64,000 nucleotides of DNA, from contig NZ_JAKILG010000001.1 of NCBI RefSeq assembly GCF_023283765.1, positions 124,001-188,000 of the forward strand. Direction: 5' to 3'. The position numbers and the translations under genes are program-made. The notes beneath the pieces are model-generated. The model did not search any database and was not told the origin of the DNA. It saw only the letters and a list, made by a program, of their open reading frames with translations. Below, piece by piece: positions 9,425 to 19,256 of this stretch. Position 1 is the first letter of the stretch; the number at the start of each line of letters is the position of its first letter. Source of the DNA: Shewanella profunda (GTDB lineage: Bacteria; Pseudomonadota; Gammaproteobacteria; Enterobacterales; Shewanellaceae).

Positions 9425-10738
9425 TTACAGCAGCAAGTCTTTTACCGAGGTTAGCGCGCTTATAAAACGGTCGATATCTTGTTTATTAGTGTAAATGCCA
9501 ATGGAGGCGCGGCAACACCCCTTGAGATTCAAGCTTTGCATTAATGGCATGGCGCAGTGGTGACCGCAGCGAACAGCAATACCCTGTTGATCCAGCAAAA
9601 TGCCTACATCTTGATGATGTTCGTTGGCAAGATTAAAGGCCACGACGCCGATATTGTTATCAAGGGAACCGTATAAATGTACCTCGCCGAGCGCGCGCAA
9701 TTGGGTTTGTAAATACGTAAGTAGTTCAGTTTCATAAGCTTGAACCTGCGGCGTAAGCTCGGTTTGTAAAAAGGTAATAGCGGCGCCTAACCCTATCACT
9801 TCGGCAATGGGCGGTGTGCCCGCTTCTAAACGATTCGGTAGGCTACCAAATTCGGTTGCCTCAAAGCTTACGCGTTTTATCATCTCACCGCCTGTCATCA
9901 ATGGTGTGAGAGAGTCTAAACATTCAAAACGGCCATAAAGCACGCCAACGCCAGTGGGGCCATACATTTTATGCCCCGAGAATACGTAAAAATCGCAGTC
10001 GATTTTAGTCATATCGAGGGTTAAATGCGCTACTGCCTGCGCACCATCGACTAAGGTGATTGCCCCTTGTGCTTTAGCTAATTGGACTAACTGAGCCACG
10101 GGATTAACTGTGCCTAATGCATTGGAAACATGGCAAAGGGCAACGATTTTAGGCTTTAACTCGAGCAAGGTTTTATAGGCGTTGATATCTAAACGGCAAT
10201 CTTGCATCAGAGGGATAGGTTTAATGACTGCGCCCGTGCGCTTTGCTAGTTCCTGCCAAGGCACGATATTGGCATGGTGGGCGGCGGAGTCGATTAATAT
10301 CATATCGCCCGCGCTTAACTGCGTACTGAGGCCAAAGGCGACTAAGTTGATAGATTCTGTTGTACCGTGGGTAAAGATGATTTCTTCGCGACGTTTTGCC
10401 TTTAAAAATTGCTGTAATTGATCGCGCACTTTCTCATAGTTTAGGGTCGATCGTGCCGATAACTGATGCGCCGCGCGGTGCACATTGGCATTGTCATTGG
10501 TGTAATACTGCGCCATCGCATCCAATACGATTTGTGGCTTTTGGCTGGTGGCTGCGGTGTCAAGATAACATAGGGGATAGCCATCAAGCATTTGGTTTAA
10601 CGCCGGGAATTGCGATCGAATCCGAGCATTTTCTGACGTTGCCTCTGCTGAGCAAAGTGCCACAGTGTTATCTGGCGTGACATGGGAAGCCGCAGTGTTA
10701 GTCACTGAGTTTGACGTAGGCAATGCTGATTGAGTCAT
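9425..10738 (-). CDS. csdA: Class II cysteine desulfurase (SufS/CsdA type)
   Basis: This PLP-dependent desulfurase makes protein-bound persulfide from L-cysteine for SufE. It shows HGTTESINLV near the cofactor phosphate, the PLP lysine in FSGHKMYGPTGVG, and the catalytic Cys in RCGHHCAMPLM, which is SufS-like. The chosen ATG at 10738 gives 437 residues, about 35 longer than E. coli CsdA/SufS. The extra N-terminus is Ser/Thr/Ala-rich and may be untranslated or strain-specific. A TTG 18 bp upstream would add six residues. Whether it is CsdA or SufS cannot be settled from sequence. Confidence 0.88.
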   Translation of the reverse strand: MTQSALPTSNSVTNTAASHVTPDNTVALCSAEATSENARIRSQFPALNQMLDGYPLCYLDTAATSQKPQIVLDAMAQYYTNDNANVHRAAHQLSARSTLNYEKVRDQLQQFLKAKRREEIIFTHGTTESINLVAFGLSTQLSAGDMILIDSAAHHANIVPWQELAKRTGAVIKPIPLMQDCRLDINAYKTLLELKPKIVALCHVSNALGTVNPVAQLVQLAKAQGAITLVDGAQAVAHLTLDMTKIDCDFYVFSGHKMYGPTGVGVLYGRFECLDSLTPLMTGGEMIKRVSFEATEFGSLPNRLEAGTPPIAEVIGLGAAITFLQTELTPQVQAYETELLTYLQTQLRALGEVHLYGSLDNNIGVVAFNLANEHHQDVGILLDQQGIAVRCGHHCAMPLMQSLNLKGCCRASIGIYTNKQDIDRFISALTSVKDLLL

Positions 10739-10949
10739 GGATAAGGCTAAGGGCAATGAAAAAGGCCAAGGGATCTTCTTTGATCTGCCTCTTTAATGCA
10801 AGTTTTAGCTCGCCAATTCCCCTGTGGACACCCGTATGTGATGATGTATTCCAACTATAGATATGAACGATATTATGCTGGTATAAAATTAATAGCATCA
10901 GTCATATCTTCCTGATGCTATTGCTTCACCATACAGCTCAATTACCCAA

Positions 10950-11990
10950 CTAGGGGCAGGGCAATCTAAATTGATCTGACAATTCATTTAATCGCACTAA
11001 TAGCTCGGGTGATAGTGTGACTTTTAAACTGTCGATATTTTCTTTCAGTTGATATAAGTCCGTGGCGCCTATGATGTTAGAGCCGACAAACTTACGTGAG
11101 TTAACAAAGGCTAACGCCATTTGGGCGGGCGTGAGTTTGAACTCGCGGGCTAAATCGACGTAGGCCTTTGTGGCATCGAGAGCCATTTGCGAACCTGTAT
11201 AGCGGGCGAAGCGCTTAAATAAGGTCAGGCGTGCGCCTTCGGGCCATTGGTCGTTGCAGTATTTGCCGGTTAAGGCGCCAAAGGCCAGTGGCGAATAGGC
11301 CAGTAATGGCAAGTTTTCGCGGTGACTGATTTCGCTCATGCCGACTTCGAAGCTGCGATTAAGCAAGTTATAGGGATTTTGCACACTCACAATACGCGGC
11401 AGGCCGTGTTTTTCGGCGAGTTGCAGGTACTTCATCAAGCCCCAAGGCGTTTCGTTCGACACACCGATATAGCGTACTTTACCTTGGCGGATCACTTCGG
11501 CGAGTGCTTCTAGGGTCTCGAGGATCGGCGTTTGCTGCTCATGCTCTTGCTGATCGTAAAACAGTTCACCAAAGAAGTTGGTATTACGGTCGGGCCAATG
11601 GATTTGATAAAGGTCGATAGTGTCTATTTGTAGTCGTGCTAAAGACGCATCGACCGCTTGATGGATGTTGTTCCAGTCCAGCGCCATATTCTTGCGAATG
11701 TAATCACTCTTACCCCCCGGTGCGGCAATTTTAGTGGCTATGACTAAGTCGTCACGGTTACCGCGGGCCTTAATATATTGCCCTAGGATACGCTCGGTTT
11801 CCCCTTGGGTTTCCGGCTTAGGTGGTACGGGATACATTTCTGCGGTGTCGATGAAATTAATGCCATTTCCTATGGCGTAGTCCAGCTGTGCAAATGCCTC
11901 GGCTTGGGTATTTTGTTCGCCCCAAGTCATAGTGCCTAAACAAATTTTACTGACTTCGAGATTAGAATGCGGTATGCGTCTGTATTCCAT
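10950..11990 (-). CDS. tas: Tas-like NADP(H)-dependent aldo-keto reductase
   Basis: This 346-residue aldo-keto reductase is the same length as E. coli Tas. It opens with MEYRRIPHSNLEVSKICLGTM. The catalytic tetrad residues are visible: Asp and Tyr in FIDTAEMYPVP, Lys in VIATKIAAPGG and His in DLYQIHWPDRN. The physiological substrate is not known; E. coli tas was found as a suppressor of tyrosine auxotrophy under starvation. It is a single gene with its own upstream region. Confidence 0.88.
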   Translation of the reverse strand: MEYRRIPHSNLEVSKICLGTMTWGEQNTQAEAFAQLDYAIGNGINFIDTAEMYPVPPKPETQGETERILGQYIKARGNRDDLVIATKIAAPGGKSDYIRKNMALDWNNIHQAVDASLARLQIDTIDLYQIHWPDRNTNFFGELFYDQQEHEQQTPILETLEALAEVIRQGKVRYIGVSNETPWGLMKYLQLAEKHGLPRIVSVQNPYNLLNRSFEVGMSEISHRENLPLLAYSPLAFGALTGKYCNDQWPEGARLTLFKRFARYTGSQMALDATKAYVDLAREFKLTPAQMALAFVNSRKFVGSNIIGATDLYQLKENIDSLKVTLSPELLVRLNELSDQFRLPCP

Positions 11991-12445
11991 CTATTTCTCC
12001 TACGGAAACTATCTTGGTTTGAGGCTATCAAGCTTTTACTGTAAAGCAAAGGTTAAAGCACAGTCCCTGATATCAGTGCGTTAAAAATCACCAGTAAGTA
12101 AACCCCTTTTACCCTATCTTAATGCAAGACATTGATTGAAGTTTGTTCGGTAAGTGTAAGTTTTAGTGGTTTTGTCATTAAATTGTGTTGAAATCTAAAT
12201 TTCTGCTTATTTATGAGAACCTTAGTGATAACTAAAACAGCAACACTGTATTTATGTACAAGTTGTTATAAAACTACATTTCAGGGTTTGTATTGGGACT
12301 AGATGTGAAGCTGCGTCACTAAATCACGTAAGTTTACGTATCTAACTTACAAATTTGACGCGGAATGTGACGCCAATATCGGAATCTTTGTTAACAAACC
12401 TATACCCTAGAGGTATCTAAAAATTTTTTATGGTTGATATTTGTG
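11991..12445. promoter_or_regulatory. Upstream region of the nqr operon with nested dyads
   Basis: This 455-bp stretch holds no gene. Near its right end, GCGTCAC (12313-12319) pairs with GTGACGC (12367-12373). Inside that pair, GTAAGTT (12328-12334) faces AACTTAC (12344-12350). The nested symmetry about 73-133 bp before nqrA suggests an operator or structured 5' leader; the regulator is unknown. No strong -10/-35 pair was recognised. Confidence 0.35.
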
Positions 12446-13816
12446 ATGGCAGATTTTTCAAACCAAATTATAACGATCAAAAAAGGCCTCGACTTGCCGA
12501 TAGCGGGCGAGCCACGCCAGATCATCGAATCCAGTAATAAGCCATCCCAAGTGGCCATACTGGGCGAGGAATATGTTGGCCTAAAACCGACTATGTTGGT
12601 TGAGGTCGGCGATAAGGTCAAAAAGGGTCAACCTTTGTTTGAAGATAAAAAAACAAAGGGAGCCTTATTTACCGCCCCAGCCAGTGGCGAAATTGTAGCG
12701 ATTAACCGCGGCGAGCGCCGAGTGCTGCAATCCGTAATGATCCGTTGCGATGGATTAGATGCGGATGAGCAGATCCGTTTTGATATTTTTCCTGAAGTAG
12801 CCTCCTTATCGCGCCAAGTGGTGCAGGAACAACTCGTTAGCAGTGGTTTGTGGACGGCGCTTCGCACTCGTCCTTTTTCAAGAGTGCCAGCTTTAGATAG
12901 CCAGCCTGCCGGTATATTTGTTACCGCGATAGATACCAATCCACTTGCCGCCGATCCCCGTTTGATTATTGCCGAACAACCCGAAGCCTTTAAGACGGGT
13001 TTACAGCTATTGACTCGCTTAACCGAAGGCAAGGTTTACCTATGTCAGGACAAGGGCGATGCCATTGCCAGTGATGTTTCACCTAATCTTGAAATTCGCC
13101 GCTTTACAGGCGTGCATCCAGCGGGGCTAGTAGGCACCCATATCCACTTTACGTTGCCTGTCAGTTTAGAGCGTCAGGTATGGCACATTGGCTATCAGGA
13201 TGTGATTGCCTACGGCAAGTTATTCCTAACAGGTCAATTGTATACCGACCGTATCGTCGCCTTAGGTGGCCCGAGCGTGCTGAATCCGCGTTTACTGCGT
13301 ACTCAGCTTGGGGCTGAGTTGAGTGTGCTCGTGGCTGGTGAAATTAAACCCGCTAATAACCGTGTGGTATCAGGTTCAGTGTTATCAGGCCATACGGCAA
13401 CGGGTGTGCATGACTTTTTAGGGCGATTTCATAACCAAGTATCAGTACTGGCAGAAGATGCGCAGCATCACGTGCTCCCTTGGGTTCGTGGTGGTTCGGA
13501 TAAATTCTCCATTACTCGTGCCGTAACATCACGTCTGTTTGGTGCAACTAAATTGTTCGAGTTTACAACTCATCAGGGCGGTTCAGCTCGCGCCATGATG
13601 GCTTTTGGTCAGTTAGATCGCGTGATGCCACTGGATATTTTACCCACCTTGCTGGTTCGAGACTTAGTGGTGCGTGATACCGATGAGGCGCAGGCCTTGG
13701 GCGCATTAGAGCTGGATGAAGAAGATTTGGCGCTATGTACCTTTGTGTGTCCCGGCAAATATGACTTTGGTAAAGAGTTACGTGCCTGTCTAGATGTTAT
13801 CGAGAGGGAAGGTTAA
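12446..13816 (+). CDS. nqrA: Na+-translocating NADH:quinone reductase subunit A
   Basis: This is NqrA, the cytoplasmic subunit without its own cofactor that contributes to quinone handling in the Na+-NQR complex. The hallmark [16 protein letters not shown] is at residues 7-23. The ATG at 12446 gives 456 residues, slightly longer at the N-terminus than the Vibrio protein; a TTG 12 bp upstream is less likely. It heads the operon, and its TAA overlaps the nqrB ATG by one base (TAATG), indicating translational coupling. The complex couples NADH oxidation to Na+ export. Confidence 0.93.
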   Translation: MADFSNQIITIKKGLDLPIAGEPRQIIESSNKPSQVAILGEEYVGLKPTMLVEVGDKVKKGQPLFEDKKTKGALFTAPASGEIVAINRGERRVLQSVMIRCDGLDADEQIRFDIFPEVASLSRQVVQEQLVSSGLWTALRTRPFSRVPALDSQPAGIFVTAIDTNPLAADPRLIIAEQPEAFKTGLQLLTRLTEGKVYLCQDKGDAIASDVSPNLEIRRFTGVHPAGLVGTHIHFTLPVSLERQVWHIGYQDVIAYGKLFLTGQLYTDRIVALGGPSVLNPRLLRTQLGAELSVLVAGEIKPANNRVVSGSVLSGHTATGVHDFLGRFHNQVSVLAEDAQHHVLPWVRGGSDKFSITRAVTSRLFGATKLFEFTTHQGGSARAMMAFGQLDRVMPLDILPTLLVRDLVVRDTDEAQALGALELDEEDLALCTFVCPGKYDFGKELRACLDVIEREG

Positions 13817-15030
13817 TGACGACACAACCTAAAAAACCTGATTTACAGCAAGAGTATTACGCCACGGGTAAATCGATGAAGGGCTTTTTGCGTTCATTGG
13901 TGATTGCCAGTGGCCGCAGCACTAAGGGACAAGTGCATGTACGTGACGCGATTGACGTAAAACGTACCATGACCTTAGTCGGCCTTTGTTTACTACCTGC
14001 CATTTTATTTGGTTTATATAACGTAGGCTTACAGGCACAGATTGCGCTGGCGAGTGGCTTATCGACCCCAGATGTTTGGAAGTTGGTAATCTTTAATACT
14101 CTGTTTGGTGGTCTTAGCCAAGACACAGGATTACTCGGTTTATTCCTCTATGGCTTAAGTTTCTATCTACCCATTTATCTCACCGCACTGCTAACCAGTT
14201 TATTTTGGGAAGTCGTATTTGCACGGGTTCGTGGCCAAGAATTACACGAAGGTTTCTTCGTGACGGCGCTGCTGTTTACCTTAATCCTGCCTGTATCGAC
14301 ACCGTTGTGGTTGGTGGCCATGGGGATTTCCTTTGGTGTGGTAGTGGCTAAAGAACTTTTTGGCGGCATGGGGTATAACTTCCTTAACCCTGCGCTGGCG
14401 GGTCTTGCCTTTATTTACTTTGCCTATCCATCTGAAGTTTCTACCGTAAAACAGTTAGTGGCCATTGATGGCTTCTCCGGTGCGACTGCACTGGCACAAA
14501 CCGCGGCGGGCAAGCTGAGTTTTGCCGATTACTCATGGTATAGCGCCTTTAGAGACCCAAATTGGTGGAACAACTTTTTTGGTTTTACCGTGGGCGCCAT
14601 TGGCGAAACCAGTACCTTAGCTATTTTAATCGGCGGCGCATTACTGCTGATTAGCCGTTTAGCAGATTGGCGTATTGTTGCGGGTGTACTGCTTGGCATG
14701 ATAGCCACTGCAACCCTATGTAATGTTATTGGTTCTAGCAGCAACCAAATGATGGCAATGCCGTGGACTTGGCATCTTGTTACGGGCGGTTTTGCGTTGG
14801 CGATGATGTTTATGGCAACCGACCCTGTTACGACTTCTTATACTCGTCCAGGCAAATATGTTTACGGTGTCTTGATTGGTTTTATGACAGTGCTTATCCG
14901 TGTAGCGAACCCCAAAATGGCTGAAGGCGTGATGTTAGCGATTCTGTTTGCCAACCTTTGGGCACCGCTGTTCGATTATCTGGTGGCCCGCGCCAACATC
15001 AAACGGAGATTAAAACGTCATGGTATTTAA
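13816..15030 (+). CDS. nqrB: Na+-NQR subunit B
   Basis: This 404-residue integral membrane subunit has about ten hydrophobic segments. It carries a covalent FMN on Thr224 in GFSGATALA, the equivalent of the Vibrio NqrB flavinylation Thr, and takes part in the Na+ path and quinone reduction. It overlaps nqrA by 1 bp and nqrC by 11 bp. Covalent FMN attachment requires ApbE, whose gene is not in this window. Confidence 0.95.
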   Translation: MTTQPKKPDLQQEYYATGKSMKGFLRSLVIASGRSTKGQVHVRDAIDVKRTMTLVGLCLLPAILFGLYNVGLQAQIALASGLSTPDVWKLVIFNTLFGGLSQDTGLLGLFLYGLSFYLPIYLTALLTSLFWEVVFARVRGQELHEGFFVTALLFTLILPVSTPLWLVAMGISFGVVVAKELFGGMGYNFLNPALAGLAFIYFAYPSEVSTVKQLVAIDGFSGATALAQTAAGKLSFADYSWYSAFRDPNWWNNFFGFTVGAIGETSTLAILIGGALLLISRLADWRIVAGVLLGMIATATLCNVIGSSSNQMMAMPWTWHLVTGGFALAMMFMATDPVTTSYTRPGKYVYGVLIGFMTVLIRVANPKMAEGVMLAILFANLWAPLFDYLVARANIKRRLKRHGI

Positions 15031-15814
15031 GAAAGATACAGTGGTGGGGACCATGATCTTCACCATTACGCTCTGCCTTTTGTGTTCCTTTATGATCACC
15101 GGCACCGCAGGCATATTGAAAGAGCGTAAATTAGCGAAAAAACGTGATGAAGTGCAGCGTTATGTGTTGATGGCTGCCGATGTTAACTTAGGCCAAGGTA
15201 ATGAGTTTAGAGATATTTTTGCTAAATCTGTTAAGCCATTATTGATCAACCTTGACACTGGTAAAGTGGATTCTGACGCTAACGTGCTTGATTTTGACGA
15301 GCGTATGGCGGCGATTAATCCTGAGACCTCAAGTGCGCCTAAAAAAGATATTGCGAAGATTAAAACCCGTGCGAATGATGCCCGCGTATTTAAAGTATTC
15401 GATGCTGAAGGCAAATTATCGAGTGTGGTCGTGCCATTCTACGGCAAAGGACTTTGGTCGATGATTTACGGTTATGTGGCGGTTGAACCCGACTTCAACA
15501 CCATTAAAGGACTAGTGGTGTACGAGCACGGTGAAACGCCGGGTATCGGTGATTTTTTGACAGATCCTAGTTGGTCATCGCAGTGGAAGGGTAAGCAATT
15601 ATTTGATGGCAAAGGCAAATTTTCGATACGCCTCGTTAAAGGTGGTGCCAAAGAAGGCGATGTTCACGGCGTGGATGCGGTGAGTGGCGCGACCATGACT
15701 GGCCGTGGTGTACAGCGCGCAATGGAGTTTTGGTTTGGGGTTGAGGGTTTTCAAACCTTCTTCAACCAGTTAAAAACGTCGGCGGTGCAAGGTGAGTTGG
15801 GAGGTGCCAAATGA
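15020..15814 (+). CDS. nqrC: Na+-NQR subunit C
   Basis: This 264-residue subunit has a single N-terminal membrane helix (about residues 9-31) and a periplasmic FMN-binding domain. The flavinylation motif VSGATMT places the acceptor at Thr225, the same number as in Vibrio. A GGAGA Shine-Dalgarno inside the end of nqrB precedes the ATG. It overlaps nqrD by 4 bp (ATGA). Confidence 0.95.
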   Translation: MVFKKDTVVGTMIFTITLCLLCSFMITGTAGILKERKLAKKRDEVQRYVLMAADVNLGQGNEFRDIFAKSVKPLLINLDTGKVDSDANVLDFDERMAAINPETSSAPKKDIAKIKTRANDARVFKVFDAEGKLSSVVVPFYGKGLWSMIYGYVAVEPDFNTIKGLVVYEHGETPGIGDFLTDPSWSSQWKGKQLFDGKGKFSIRLVKGGAKEGDVHGVDAVSGATMTGRGVQRAMEFWFGVEGFQTFFNQLKTSAVQGELGGAK

Positions 15815-16431
15815 GCAACACTTTATCCATGCGTGACATGTTAACGGGGCCAGTGTTTGCCAATAACCCCGTTGCTATGCAAGTGCTGGGCGTATGTTCA
15901 GCGTTAGCCGTCAGTAACTCAATGCAAACGGCTCTAGTGATGACACTGGCGGTGACCTTTGTATTGGTGTTCTCTAACCTGATCATTTCGACTATCCGCA
16001 GTTTTATTCCTAACAGTGTGCGCATTATCGCTCAAATGACGGTTATTGCTTCTTTAGTGATTATCGTCGACATGGTTTTGCAAGACGTCGCCTATGAATT
16101 ATCTAAGCAACTTTCTGTATTTGTTGGGTTAATTATTACTAACTGTATCATCATGGGCCGCGCAGAGGCCTTCGCCATGAAGTATCCACCGCATTTGGCG
16201 ATTGTTGATGCTTTGGGTAATGCGATGGGTTATGGCTTAGTTTTGTTAAGCGTCGCTTTTGTGCGTGAACTCTTCGGCACGGGTAATTTATTTGGTCATC
16301 CTGTGTTTACCACCATCGAAAACGGCGGTTGGTATTTGCCGAACGAGATGTTTAAGTTACCGCCGAGTGCCTTCTTCCTGATCGGTGTGTTGATCTGGAC
16401 TATCAATGTGATCCAGCGGAAACGGGGTTAA
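15811..16431 (+). CDS. nqrD: Na+-NQR subunit D
   Basis: This 206-residue polytopic membrane subunit is homologous to NqrE and RnfE. With NqrE it forms a pseudo-symmetric pair, and the two bind an intramembrane iron-sulfur centre through conserved cysteines. A candidate here is in [14 protein letters not shown]. The start overlaps the nqrC stop, and nqrE begins 9 bp after the stop. Confidence 0.95.
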   Translation: MSNTLSMRDMLTGPVFANNPVAMQVLGVCSALAVSNSMQTALVMTLAVTFVLVFSNLIISTIRSFIPNSVRIIAQMTVIASLVIIVDMVLQDVAYELSKQLSVFVGLIITNCIIMGRAEAFAMKYPPHLAIVDALGNAMGYGLVLLSVAFVRELFGTGNLFGHPVFTTIENGGWYLPNEMFKLPPSAFFLIGVLIWTINVIQRKRG

Positions 16432-16440
16432 GGAGCAGAT

Positions 16441-17049
16441 ATGGAACACTATATAAATCTATTTTTGCAGGCCACTTTTATTGACAACATGGCACTGTCA
16501 TTCTTTTTGGGCATGTGTACTTTCTTGGCGGTTTCTAAAAAGGTGTCCACCGCCTTTGGTTTAGGTGTGGCTGTGATTGTGGTGATGACCTTGGCCGTGC
16601 CGTTAAATCAGCTGATTTACGTCAAAGTGTTAGCACCTGGTGCACTGTCTTGGGCAGGTTTAGCTACTATCGATTTAAGTTATCTGCAATTGATCACTTT
16701 TATCGGTGTGATAGCAGCATTAGTACAAATCTTAGAAATGTTCTTGGATAAGTACATTCCTAGCCTGTATGACTCGCTCGGGATCTTCTTGCCTTTGCTC
16801 ACCGTAAACTGTGCGATTTTTGCTGGGGTGATTTTTATGGCAAACCGCGATTACAACTTCGGTGAGTCAGTGGTGTTTGCCATGGGCTCAGGCCTTGGCT
16901 GGGCGTTGGCGATTGTCATGCTTGCGGGACTGCGTGAAAGAATGAAATTCCATGCGATCCCAGAAGGGTTACAAGGCATTGGCATCACCTTTATTACGAC
17001 GGGCTTGATGGCGCTTGGGTTTATGTCTTTCTCAGGGATCTCGTTGTAA
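16441..17049 (+). CDS. nqrE: Na+-NQR subunit E
   Basis: This 202-residue polytopic subunit is paired with NqrD. The conserved Cys segment [10 protein letters not shown] matches the iron-sulfur ligand region, and a second is in [11 protein letters not shown]. An AAGGAGC Shine-Dalgarno directly precedes the start. A 77-bp gap separates it from nqrF, the widest gap in the operon. Confidence 0.95.
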   Translation: MEHYINLFLQATFIDNMALSFFLGMCTFLAVSKKVSTAFGLGVAVIVVMTLAVPLNQLIYVKVLAPGALSWAGLATIDLSYLQLITFIGVIAALVQILEMFLDKYIPSLYDSLGIFLPLLTVNCAIFAGVIFMANRDYNFGESVVFAMGSGLGWALAIVMLAGLRERMKFHAIPEGLQGIGITFITTGLMALGFMSFSGISL

Positions 17050-17126
17050 AGGTGCAGTACGCGAGCCAAAAGTTGAGAAAGTGAAACCACATTCTTTTTA
17101 GAAAAGAGCTAGAAAAGGGTTATACG

Positions 17127-18344
17127 ATGGAAATGGCAATTGGCATAGGCATGTTCACGCTAGTGGTCTGTTTATTGGTGATAGTGATCCTTATCGCCAA
17201 AAAGAAATTAGTCACAAGTGGTGAAGTGACAATCGGCATTAATGATGATGCCGAAAGAAGCATTAAGGTCGCTGCAGGTGACAAGTTACTGGGCGCCTTA
17301 GCGAGTCAGAGTATTTTTATTCCGTCAGCCTGTGGTGGTGGCGGCACCTGCGGCCAATGCCGTGTAAAAGTTAAATCAGGCGGTGGTGATATTTTGCCGA
17401 CTGAGATGGGCCATATTACCAAGAAAGAGGCCAAAGAAGGCTGTCGTCTTGCCTGCCAAGTTGCGGTGAAAACCGATATGGAACTTGAGCTTGACGAAGA
17501 AATCTTTGGGGTGAAAAAGTGGCAGTGCGAAGTGATCTCTAATGATAATAAAGCGACTTTTATCAAAGAGTTATTACTTAAGTTGCCCGAAGGTGAAGAT
17601 GTTCACTTTAGAGCGGGAGGGTATATTCAGATTGAAGCGCCAGCCCATGTAGTGAAATACGCTGACTTTGATATTCCAGCCAAATACCGTGGCGATTGGG
17701 ATAAATACGGTTTGTTTGACATTGTTTCTACTGTGAATGAAGACGTATTGCGCGCTTACTCTATGGCGAACTATCCCGATGAAAAGGGTCGCATTATGCT
17801 GAACGTGCGAATTGCAACGCCGCCTTCTGCCAATGTGCCAGCGGGCAAGATGTCATCCTATATTTTTAATCTTAAAGCGGGCGATACAGTGACGATTTCA
17901 GGCCCCTTCGGTGAGTTCTTCGTGAAGGAAACCGATGCTGAAATGGTATTTATTGGCGGTGGTGCGGGTATGGCGCCTATGCGCTCGCATATTTTCGACC
18001 AGCTTAAGAGTAAGAAAACTAAGCGTAAAATGAGCTTCTGGTACGGCGCACGTTCTACCCGTGAAGTGTTTTATCAAGCGGATTTTGATGCTTTAGCGGC
18101 CGAGAATGACAACTTCGTTTGGCATGTGGCGTTATCAGAGCCATTGCCCGAGGATAATTGGACGGGTTATACCGGCTTTATCCATAATGTGATTTATGAG
18201 AATTATCTTAAAAATCATAAAGCGCCAGAGGATTGTGAGTACTATATGTGTGGGCCTCCAATCATGAACTCATCAGTCATTAGGATGCTCGAAAGCCTAG
18301 GCGTTGAGCCGGAAAATATCCTACTCGATGACTTTGGTGATTAA
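17127..18344 (+). CDS. nqrF: Na+-NQR subunit F (NADH dehydrogenase subunit)
   Basis: This 405-residue electron-entry subunit has an N-terminal membrane helix (residues 4-24) and a plant-type 2Fe-2S domain with ligands Cys69, Cys75, Cys78 and Cys110 ([11 protein letters not shown], then RLAC). FAD and NADH domains follow, with RAYSMANYP and the nucleotide motif [15 protein letters not shown] is oxidised at FAD and electrons pass to the 2Fe-2S centre. It is the last nqr gene: a terminator follows at once, and neither nqrM nor apbE follows as in many Na+-NQR operons. Confidence 0.95.
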   Translation: MEMAIGIGMFTLVVCLLVIVILIAKKKLVTSGEVTIGINDDAERSIKVAAGDKLLGALASQSIFIPSACGGGGTCGQCRVKVKSGGGDILPTEMGHITKKEAKEGCRLACQVAVKTDMELELDEEIFGVKKWQCEVISNDNKATFIKELLLKLPEGEDVHFRAGGYIQIEAPAHVVKYADFDIPAKYRGDWDKYGLFDIVSTVNEDVLRAYSMANYPDEKGRIMLNVRIATPPSANVPAGKMSSYIFNLKAGDTVTISGPFGEFFVKETDAEMVFIGGGAGMAPMRSHIFDQLKSKKTKRKMSFWYGARSTREVFYQADFDALAAENDNFVWHVALSEPLPEDNWTGYTGFIHNVIYENYLKNHKAPEDCEYYMCGPPIMNSSVIRMLESLGVEPENILLDDFGD

Positions 18345-18364
18345 GCGGTAGATTGAAAATAAAC

Positions 18365-18397
18365 AATCGCGTTAGGCTAAGCTTAACGCGATTTTTG
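18365..18397. terminator. Bidirectional terminator after nqrF
   Basis: A 10-bp perfect stem (aatcgcgtta / taacgcgatt) with a 9-nt loop is followed by TTTTTGTTT. The left flank is A-rich, so it can also serve the convergent gene. Confidence 0.85.
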
Positions 18398-18398
18398 T

Positions 18399-18794
18399 TT
18401 ATTGCTTGTTAGCGTTTTTAAGTTCAAAGCCTCTAACAATGACATATGCGATAAGGGCAAATATGAATACGATAAGATACATCCATGCGATACTTTGCAA
18501 AGTTTCAATAATTGTCCGATAGATCTCAATAGTCCAACGTTCTAGAGTTAGCTGTAGAATTTCTACATCTTTATGTCGAGCGGTAATGTAGCGCTCTAAA
18601 TCATAAATCCTAACTCCGCCAGAAATGCCCACAACGTATGTGGCAAAAATGACATATTTTTGCCAAGCGGCACTTATTGAATCTTGAATTATTCGAGAAA
18701 ATATTTCTCCCAGTGGTTTTTTGAAAATCGAAACAACCAGAAATGAAACGGTTATAGATAGTGCAAATGTAATAAACAGTAATGTAAAAAACAT
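18399..18794 (-). CDS. Hypothetical membrane protein
   Basis: This 131-residue protein was not recognised. It has three hydrophobic stretches (about residues 2-24, 47-66, 103-123), with a charged, partly helical loop (RYITARHKDVEILQL) between the second and third and a basic, Asn-rich C-terminus. An AGGAAAGAG sequence precedes the ATG, which supports translation. It is convergent with nqrF and followed upstream by about 460 bp without genes. Confidence 0.6.
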   Translation of the reverse strand: MFFTLLFITFALSITVSFLVVSIFKKPLGEIFSRIIQDSISAAWQKYVIFATYVVGISGGVRIYDLERYITARHKDVEILQLTLERWTIEIYRTIIETLQSIAWMYLIVFIFALIAYVIVRGFELKNANKQ

Positions 18795-19256
18795 ACTCTT
18801 TCCTTAGAATAGATAATCAAATCGGCAATCCTGCCAGTCATTTTAAATCAGCAACATAATCTGCTTTCGGTTTCATTTCAAGCCAATAGTGATTGAGGTC
18901 GCTTTAAAGATAGGTGCCAAGTGGATGTCAATATTTGTGAATGACTTTGCTGTCTGAGCTGTACTGTTCAGTGAGTTCAATTTTAGAATTGTCAAAGTCA
19001 TGGGGCTTCACCCCACGACTTTGACTTTGCATTTAAAAACAATCAAACGAAGTTTGAAAGCATAAAGTCGCTCCCTAGTTTGGTCTACTCCACTCACTTT
19101 TAAAGACTAAGTCCAGACTGTCATTCCAAATTTCAAACATAACAACACTAAAAAACACTTGTGATAAGTTTGCCGCTTTCAACTCTGGCCATTGGCCAAT
19201 TACGTTAAGGATAACCCATGCGTTTGAGTGTTATCAGTACCCTGTTGACTGGTTTT
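18795..19256. other. Non-coding stretch containing a dispersed palindromic repeat
   Basis: No gene was seen in these 462 bp. The only clear structure is the palindrome at 18991-19025, which shares its right arm with a sequence at 33519-33537. Confidence 0.5.
18991..19025. repeat. Palindromic intergenic repeat (copy 1)
   Basis: The 35-bp dyad has outer arms GTCAAAGTC / GACTTTGAC, a single A-C mismatch, inner arms TGGGG / CCCCA and loop CTTCA. The segment 19011-19029 matches 33519-33537 at 18 of 19 bases, while the loop is in the opposite orientation there. This suggests a dispersed, invertible-looking repeat family. Confidence 0.65.

Noticed and set aside
12305..12321. TGTGA...TCAC upstream of nqrA as a CRP site
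   Set aside because: The spacing between half-sites is 7 instead of 6, so it does not fit the symmetric CRP pattern.
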